This document shows, one piece after another, positions 58,844 through 64,000 of a DNA stretch of 64,000 bases. Positions within the stretch are counted from its first letter, which is position 1. Every line of letters begins with the position of its first letter. The position numbers and the translations under genes were made by a program. The notes under the pieces were generated by a model. That model had not been told where the DNA came from and did not search any database. It saw nothing but the letters and a program-made list of their open reading frames with translations. Origin of the DNA: Candidatus Scybalocola faecigallinarum (GTDB lineage: Bacteria > Bacillota > Clostridia > Lachnospirales > Lachnospiraceae); the NCBI GenBank assembly GCA_018711005.1, contig DVIT01000007.1, positions 1-64,000 of the forward strand, read 5' to 3'.

Positions 58844-61270
58844 TTACACCTCCATATTGATCTGCTGTCCGCCGCCCTGCACAGAAACCTTGACGGTATC
58901 TGCCGGATCATTCTTGCGGATCACTAAAAGGGCACGGCCGTTCCATGTATCGGCTTCCGGCTCTGTGTACATATTTAACGGCTTTGGATTGCCGCTGCCC
59001 ATACGCACTTCCATGGCACCTTCCACACATGCATTTAAGTGAAGCACTGTGGATGTATCTACGTTGCCCTCATCATCACTGTTTTCTATATTTATGTAAA
59101 CCAATTCCCCTTTGGATTCCTCGGCAGCCGCCTTAAGGGTAATATTGCCCGCAGCTGTGGAAAGGGTGGAACGCTCTGCCGCCTGTCCGTTAATGTAGGA
59201 AATGGCTTCCAGTGTTCCCGGCTCGTAAACCGTTTCAAAATGAGCCATATATCCGGCTTTTTCTCCGGCATCCTTAATTCCCAGACTCTTGCCGTTGACG
59301 ATAAGCTCCACCTGATCTCCCGGAGCGTAGATTTCCACGATCACCGGTTTACCTTCCATTCCCGGATAGGTCCAGGAAGCAATGGAATCACTGATGACCC
59401 ATGGGGTCTTGATCAGCGGCTGGCCATATCTTTCAGGATTCTGAACCGCAATGTAAGGCGCCTTTCTTAAGCCAAAGACGATCTCCCTGAAATAGGAGGC
59501 CGGACGGCGGAAGCCTGTAATATCAATATCTCCGCTATATGCCAGCTGGCACGGGAACTTGGCGCCAAAACCGCCCTCGCCAAAGCTGTAGGCCGGAATA
59601 CCAACGCCGGCTTCGCCAATGTAATCCCAGCCGGTCCATGTAAAGTCGCCGACCACATGGCTCATGGTTTTCACACATGCCCAGTTTCTGGCAATTTCCG
59701 GCGGATATGTTTCGCTTCCCACGATCACACGGTTGGGGCGCTCCTTCTGATCCTTGGCATACCGGGCAGTCATGTAATTGTATCCGGCAATATCCGTGCA
59801 GGCGCAGGCCTTGTCCAACCGCTTTGTAATAGCATCATGGACAACGATCTTATCCATCTGGGTATCCATCACGGTCATAAAGTCATTTACATTGGCATTG
59901 GCGTCAATCTCGCCGGTTGCCTTCAGCTCTTTTTCCAGGTCTGAAAGAATTTCAGGGATGGCATCACCGGCAGCAAAAACGCCGTTAATAGACGCCAGGG
60001 TCATGCGGGTATCATCCATGCTCTTGATCTTGGCGCAAATGTCCTGACAAATTTTTGCCCCTTTATCTGTACCGATCTCAGGAATCTCATTGCCTACAGA
60101 ATACATAACAACAGACGGATGGTTGTAGCCTCTGGCTACCATGGCTTCCACATCCTTTTCCCACCATTCGTCAAAATAAAGGCCATAGTCGGAATCGGAT
60201 TTGCACCGCTGCCACATATCAAAGGTTTCATCCATCACATACATGCCCAGGGCATCACAGGCCCGAAGGAGTGCCGGAGCTGCCGGATGATGGGACATAC
60301 GGATGGCATTAAAGCCTGCCTTCTTTAAAATGGAAATACGGCGGTATTCAGCTTCCTCAAAGGTGGCGGCTCCCAGCAGGCCGCTGTCATGATGGATGCA
60401 GGCGCCCCGGAACTTTACGGTTTTGCCGTTGACGCGGAAGCCATGAATCGGATCCACCGTAAGGGTACGGATACCAAAAGTATCTGCGGACACATCCACC
60501 ACATGTTCTCCATCCATCAGCCGGGTCGTTACATGGTACATGGACGGCGTATCCTCAGACCACAGCCGGACATCTGTCACCAAAAGGCGGAAATCAAAGG
60601 TTCTTTCCTCTCCTTCATAGAGCACAACCGGGCATGTATTTTGAGCAGCTACATGGCCGTCAGGATCGGTGATCACAGTTTCCAGCGTCAATTCACGACG
60701 CAGGCAGGAACGGTTTTTCAACATTGTCTTAATATTTAAAGACGCTTCCCCGTCTGCGGCCCATTCGGTTTTTACCCGGACGCCTTCCGGCTGGATATAT
60801 ACCGGCTCTGCGGTCAGCATATAAACATCCCGGTAGATCCCGCCGCCGCTGTACCAGCGGCTGTTGGTCATGGCGCTGTTGCGTACGATAACTCTCAGCT
60901 CATTGTCTTGGCCAAACTTAAGATAATCATTTAAAGGCACATAAAAACCTGTGTAGCCATAAGGGCATTTCCCGGCCAGCTGGCCGTTGACATAGACCAG
61001 GGCGTTCATATAAATGCCTTCAAATTTCAGCATTAACGTTTTTCCTGCATCCTCAGCCTCCGGGTGGAGGATCTTAACATAATTATACACCTCGCCGTCC
61101 CGGTAGCCGGTATTTCCCCCGTTTAAGCTTTCTGCATAAGGCCTGCTCTCCAACATGGCGTCATGGGGCAAGGTCACTTCCTGTGCATGCTCCGGAATAT
61201 TCCATACAAGGGCAAATGCATTTTTATCCAGCCAGAACTTCCAGCCATCATTAAATTTTACCTGTTTCAT
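58844..61270 (-). CDS. GH2 beta-galactosidase-type glycosidase, four-domain
   Basis: An 808-residue cytoplasmic enzyme. The sugar-binding N-domain (1-160), Ig-like domain (165-270) and TIM barrel (275-590) are followed by a DUF4982-like beta domain (about 620-690, PVIVEIYAPGDQVELIVNGK) and another C-terminal beta domain. Acid/base Glu395 in YSVGNEIPEIG; nucleophile Glu520 in RVIVGSETYPPEI. The NSRWYSGGGIYRDVYML block is a family hallmark. The likely substrates are galactosides decorating xyloglucan or similar chains. Its start overlaps the stop of the GH43 gene by four bases, so they are coupled. Confidence 0.93.
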   Translation of the reverse strand: MKQVKFNDGWKFWLDKNAFALVWNIPEHAQEVTLPHDAMLESRPYAESLNGGNTGYRDGEVYNYVKILHPEAEDAGKTLMLKFEGIYMNALVYVNGQLAGKCPYGYTGFYVPLNDYLKFGQDNELRVIVRNSAMTNSRWYSGGGIYRDVYMLTAEPVYIQPEGVRVKTEWAADGEASLNIKTMLKNRSCLRRELTLETVITDPDGHVAAQNTCPVVLYEGEERTFDFRLLVTDVRLWSEDTPSMYHVTTRLMDGEHVVDVSADTFGIRTLTVDPIHGFRVNGKTVKFRGACIHHDSGLLGAATFEEAEYRRISILKKAGFNAIRMSHHPAAPALLRACDALGMYVMDETFDMWQRCKSDSDYGLYFDEWWEKDVEAMVARGYNHPSVVMYSVGNEIPEIGTDKGAKICQDICAKIKSMDDTRMTLASINGVFAAGDAIPEILSDLEKELKATGEIDANANVNDFMTVMDTQMDKIVVHDAITKRLDKACACTDIAGYNYMTARYAKDQKERPNRVIVGSETYPPEIARNWACVKTMSHVVGDFTWTGWDYIGEAGVGIPAYSFGEGGFGAKFPCQLAYSGDIDITGFRRPASYFREIVFGLRKAPYIAVQNPERYGQPLIKTPWVISDSIASWTYPGMEGKPVIVEIYAPGDQVELIVNGKSLGIKDAGEKAGYMAHFETVYEPGTLEAISYINGQAAERSTLSTAAGNITLKAAAEESKGELVYINIENSDDEGNVDTSTVLHLNACVEGAMEVRMGSGNPKPLNMYTEPEADTWNGRALLVIRKNDPADTVKVSVQGGGQQINMEV

Positions 61271-62919
61271 ACAAATACCTCCGATTTATCCGTATAAGAA
61301 AAGCTGTCAAATGCTGCATATTTATCTTTATCCTGAGTATCGCAGTAGGCGTACAGGCCAATATACGCCCCGATAAAGCCGCCGCTTGTCTCCGATCCCA
61401 TAAAAGAACCGTCGGCATCCAGGGCCACGCTGAGCCATTCCCCGGACTTAACGCTCACATAAAAGCTGTACTTTGTATATGTCCCATCCATGCGAAGCTT
61501 TACAGGGCCGTGGCAGGCTGCAGACACACTTCCAAGCACCGTCTCCTCAAAATACTGTTTTCCTTCACGAACCACTGTTTTTGTGGAAATGGCTGAGGCC
61601 TTCAGCTGTCCTTCCTCACCCCGTCGGATCTCCAGGCGCAGCTGATTGGCGTCATTTTGAAGCACCGTCATGCCGGCACATTCCTCCTTTTCCGGATCAA
61701 ATACCAGCTCTGCCTGAGCCTCAAAGCACATATGCTGCTGGCGCCGTCCAAGAAAGCTTACCTTTGTACCGCCGCTGCCAAACATGGGGATACGCTCAAA
61801 AACATTGGCGCTTAAGCCGTCCAGCTCCCAGGGGACCAGTTCATTTTTAAGAAGCTTTAACTTCAGGCAGCTATCCTCGATCTTATAGAATGGCTCATCT
61901 CCCGGATTTCCGATCTCGTTCCACTCAAGGCCAAGCCTTCCTCCGTCAAAATCTTCCCGTGTCTCCAACGGCAGTCCGGTCTCCGGCTGCCACGGCGCCA
62001 GGCACTCCGGCTGGGGACAGGTCCATGAAACCTTTCCTTCGCCCGGGCATACTACCGGCCAGCCGTCCTCCCATGTCACCGGGGCAATAAATGTCTCCCG
62101 GCCCAGGATCTTATGGTAGCCGTCCATCAAACGGGAAGCCAGCATGACCATATACCAGCTGCCGTCAGGAAGCTCCACCAGGTCGGCATGGCCCACATTA
62201 CAGATGGGATACATTTTTCCCAGGTGACGGTGGGTCAGGATCGGATTTCCAAGATACCCTTCATAGGCGCCAAGCACTGTGTCGCAGCGGCTGATAGTAA
62301 CGGAATGCATATGCTCTGTGCCGCCTTCCGCGATCATAAGATAATACCAGCCGTCCTTTTTATAAATGTGCGGCCCTTCCGGCGCATAGGCATGGGCCAG
62401 GGCGCCCTTCCACAAAATCCTGCGTTCGCCTACAAGCTTCATTTCATCCAGATCGATCTGGCTGCCCCAAATAGCCTGACACGATCCGTCCGCCTCATCC
62501 ACCCGGGTCGTACCGGTGTAGTAAGCCTTTCCGTCATCGTCAAAAAACAGGGACGGATCAATGCCGTCAGCCCCTTCGATCACATGCATGTCTGACCATG
62601 GCCCTTTGGGATCCTTTGCAGTAACGATAAAGTTTTTGCACCCCATAGACATATTGGTGGTGATCATATAATACGTTCCGTTATTATAGCGGATCGTCGG
62701 TGCGAAAATACCGCCGGAAAGCATCTCATAGCCGCAGGGCAGCTGCTCCTTCCGGTCTAAGACATAGCCAAGCTGCTCCCAGTGGACCAGATCCCTGCTG
62801 TGGAAAATGGGTACCCCCGGAAAAAAGCTAAAGCTGGATGTGACCAGGTAAAAATCATCCCCCACCCGGCAAATGGATGGGTCCGGATGGAACCCCGGCA
62901 AAATAGGATTTTGGATCAT
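61267..62919 (-). CDS. GH43 beta-xylosidase/arabinofuranosidase
   Basis: A 550-residue enzyme: propeller in residues 1-310 and C-terminal concanavalin-like domain about 330-545 (beta-xylosidase C2 type). The catalytic base Asp is in LPGFHPDPSICRVGDDFY (about residue 12), the second Asp in ADGIDPSLFFDDDG (about 130), and the acid Glu in YAPEGPHIYKKDGWYYL (about 189), so all three are in place. Members remove xylose or arabinose from xylo-oligosaccharides inside the cell; there is no signal peptide. The start follows AAGGAGGTTTACATTCT. It is coupled to the GH2 gene downstream and lies 20 bases from the GH3 gene. Confidence 0.95.
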   Translation of the reverse strand: MIQNPILPGFHPDPSICRVGDDFYLVTSSFSFFPGVPIFHSRDLVHWEQLGYVLDRKEQLPCGYEMLSGGIFAPTIRYNNGTYYMITTNMSMGCKNFIVTAKDPKGPWSDMHVIEGADGIDPSLFFDDDGKAYYTGTTRVDEADGSCQAIWGSQIDLDEMKLVGERRILWKGALAHAYAPEGPHIYKKDGWYYLMIAEGGTEHMHSVTISRCDTVLGAYEGYLGNPILTHRHLGKMYPICNVGHADLVELPDGSWYMVMLASRLMDGYHKILGRETFIAPVTWEDGWPVVCPGEGKVSWTCPQPECLAPWQPETGLPLETREDFDGGRLGLEWNEIGNPGDEPFYKIEDSCLKLKLLKNELVPWELDGLSANVFERIPMFGSGGTKVSFLGRRQQHMCFEAQAELVFDPEKEECAGMTVLQNDANQLRLEIRRGEEGQLKASAISTKTVVREGKQYFEETVLGSVSAACHGPVKLRMDGTYTKYSFYVSVKSGEWLSVALDADGSFMGSETSGGFIGAYIGLYAYCDTQDKDKYAAFDSFSYTDKSEVFV

Positions 62920-62939
62920 AGAATGTAAACCTCCTTCAA

Positions 62940-64000
62940 TTAAAACGTCAGTGTTACTGTTTCAGACAGGCAGTCCTGACTGTTTTGTCCCACAAATATT
63001 TCAAAATCTCCGTCCTCTAAAACGTAGTTCATCGCCATATCATAATAGCCCAGCCTGGAATATTCCAGTGAAAAGGCCACCTGGACGTATTCTCCCGGCT
63101 CCAGGGTAACTTTGGCAAAGTCTGCCAGCTGTTTCACCGGACGTACCCGTTTCGCTACCAGATCCCGGAAATAGCACTGGATCACCGTAGAACCGGTCCT
63201 TTTTCCCGCATTTCTTACAGTGACGCAAATCTCAAGGCTATCCCCGGACGGCGTTACCTTCAGGTCGCCGTATTCAAACTCTGTATAGCTTAAGCCATAG
63301 CCAAAAGGATACACCGGCTCAATAGGCGCATCCAGATACTTGGATGTAAATTTGCCCCTGCCTCCCGGACGTCCGGTATTTATATGGGCATAATACATGG
63401 GACACTGTCCGGAAGCCCCGGGAAATGTGACGGTAAGATGCCCGCCGGGATTTTCATCCCCAAATAAAATGTCTGCAATGGCATTTCCCCCTTCCACACC
63501 CGGGTGCCATGCTTCAAGGATTGCCGGGATATTTTGGGCAGTCCATGGCATAGCCAGCGGCCGGCCGTTAAGCAGTACGGCAACCACCGTTTTTCCTGCC
63601 CCGGCCAAAGCTTTCAGGATTTCTTCCTGATCCTTGGGCAGCTCAATACAGGCACGGCTGGCCGCTTCACCGCTCATATCCTTGCGCTCGCCCACGGCAG
63701 CAATGATCACTCCATCAAAATCCAGGGCATCCTGTACATTTTCAAAATATTCAAAGGGCTGTTTTCTTTCTTCAAGGGCATCAACGAGACTGACACAATC
63801 TTCCCCCTCAGCGCCGATGGCCCATGCGCCAAGCATTTCTGCCCGCTCTTTTGCTAAGGATCCTACAACGCCGATCTTTGTTCCAGGCGTCAGGGGAAGG
63901 ATATGGCCTTCATTTTTCAAAAGCACCATAGACTTTACCGCTGCCTCACGGGCCAGACTGCGATTTTCCTTTGTCAGCAGGGTTTGCGCCTCACGTTCCG
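62940..64000 (-). CDS. GH3 beta-glucosidase/xylosidase, 3' part (runs off the window)
   Basis: The reading frame continues to the right edge. It contains the C-terminal half of a GH3 enzyme: EAQTLLTKENRSLAREAAVK, SMVLLKNEGHILPL, then the alpha/beta sandwich (GDVL-type region here VEGGNAIADILFGDENPGGH, LTVTFP) and the fibronectin-like end (GYGLSYTEFEYGD, FEIFVGQNSQD). The N-terminal barrel with the nucleophile Asp is outside. It removes terminal beta-glucose or xylose from oligosaccharides. As the most upstream visible gene it probably leads or nearly leads the operon that ends at 55936. Confidence 0.95.
   Translation of the reverse strand, partial: EREAQTLLTKENRSLAREAAVKSMVLLKNEGHILPLTPGTKIGVVGSLAKERAEMLGAWAIGAEGEDCVSLVDALEERKQPFEYFENVQDALDFDGVIIAAVGERKDMSGEAASRACIELPKDQEEILKALAGAGKTVVAVLLNGRPLAMPWTAQNIPAILEAWHPGVEGGNAIADILFGDENPGGHLTVTFPGASGQCPMYYAHINTGRPGGRGKFTSKYLDAPIEPVYPFGYGLSYTEFEYGDLKVTPSGDSLEICVTVRNAGKRTGSTVIQCYFRDLVAKRVRPVKQLADFAKVTLEPGEYVQVAFSLEYSRLGYYDMAMNYVLEDGDFEIFVGQNSQDCLSETVTLTF

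Overview
The window looks like a stretch of chromosome from a gut-type Clostridia, most likely family Lachnospiraceae. The evidence is moderate GC, strong AGGAGG ribosome-binding sites, SigA-type promoters, a dense set of intracellular glycosidases and esterases, heterodimeric ABC exporters, and a spermidine operon that includes the carboxyspermidine route. No phage genes, insertion-sequence transposases, rRNA operons or CRISPR arrays were seen. The only transposase-related gene is one of the Rpn nuclease type. One tRNA, Ala(GGC), is present.

Layout. 1-5 kb: the end of an AraC regulator, a VanZ-RDD membrane protein, a GH43 enzyme, a zinc-ribbon membrane protein and an MFS carrier. 5-20 kb: aspS, a DUF362 protein, LysR, a GH2 enzyme with two sugar ABC permeases, trpS, a RelB antitoxin with a wrecked YoeB toxin, an esterase and a triple-repeat secreted protein. 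This part is littered with clean gene fragments (acetyltransferase, ABC ATPase, solute-binding protein, nagB, YoeB, sigma factor and its partner), which suggests repeated deletions. 20-28.7 kb: an aldo/keto reductase under a MerR-type promoter, then the polyamine operon speD-speA-speE-speB-CASDH-nspC. Upstream of that operon is a 214-nt highly folded RNA with its own promoter and a terminator before speD. 28.7-36.7 kb: a GH78 rhamnosidase, a repeat-rich gene-free zone, and a two-subunit multidrug-type ABC exporter. The exporter follows a 44-codon leader ORF and an intrinsic terminator, the same layout as the Bacillus bmrB-bmrCD attenuator.

36.7-40.1 kb: a short orphan transcription unit with a consensus promoter, then a Cys/His-rich secreted protein with an ECF sigma factor and an RsgI-like anti-sigma, then a MATE carrier. 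40.3-45.6 kb: a fusion of microbial PARG with an ADP-ribosylglycohydrolase, an esterase and two AraC regulators. 45.6-48.4 kb: an ArsR repressor divergent from an HMA metallochaperone and a Zn/Cd-type P-ATPase. 48.4-52.2 kb: LacI and a GH94 cellobiose phosphorylase. 52.2-55.8 kb: tRNA-Ala, two fused gene remnants, a second LacI and an Rpn nuclease. 55.9-64 kb: a minus-strand hemicellulose operon of GH3, GH43, GH2, a metallo-beta-lactamase-fold hydrolase and two alpha/beta hydrolases.

The carbohydrate genes share one logic: oligosaccharides from plant cell wall or host glycans are cut inside the cell (no signal peptides seen on the GH2, GH3, GH43, GH78 or GH94 enzymes) and controlled by nearby LacI, AraC and LysR regulators. 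The most interesting items are the folded RNA before the polyamine operon, the exporter attenuator, the PARG-ARH fusion and the His-rich sigma/anti-sigma locus. Family assignments are from motif recognition only; no database search was run.
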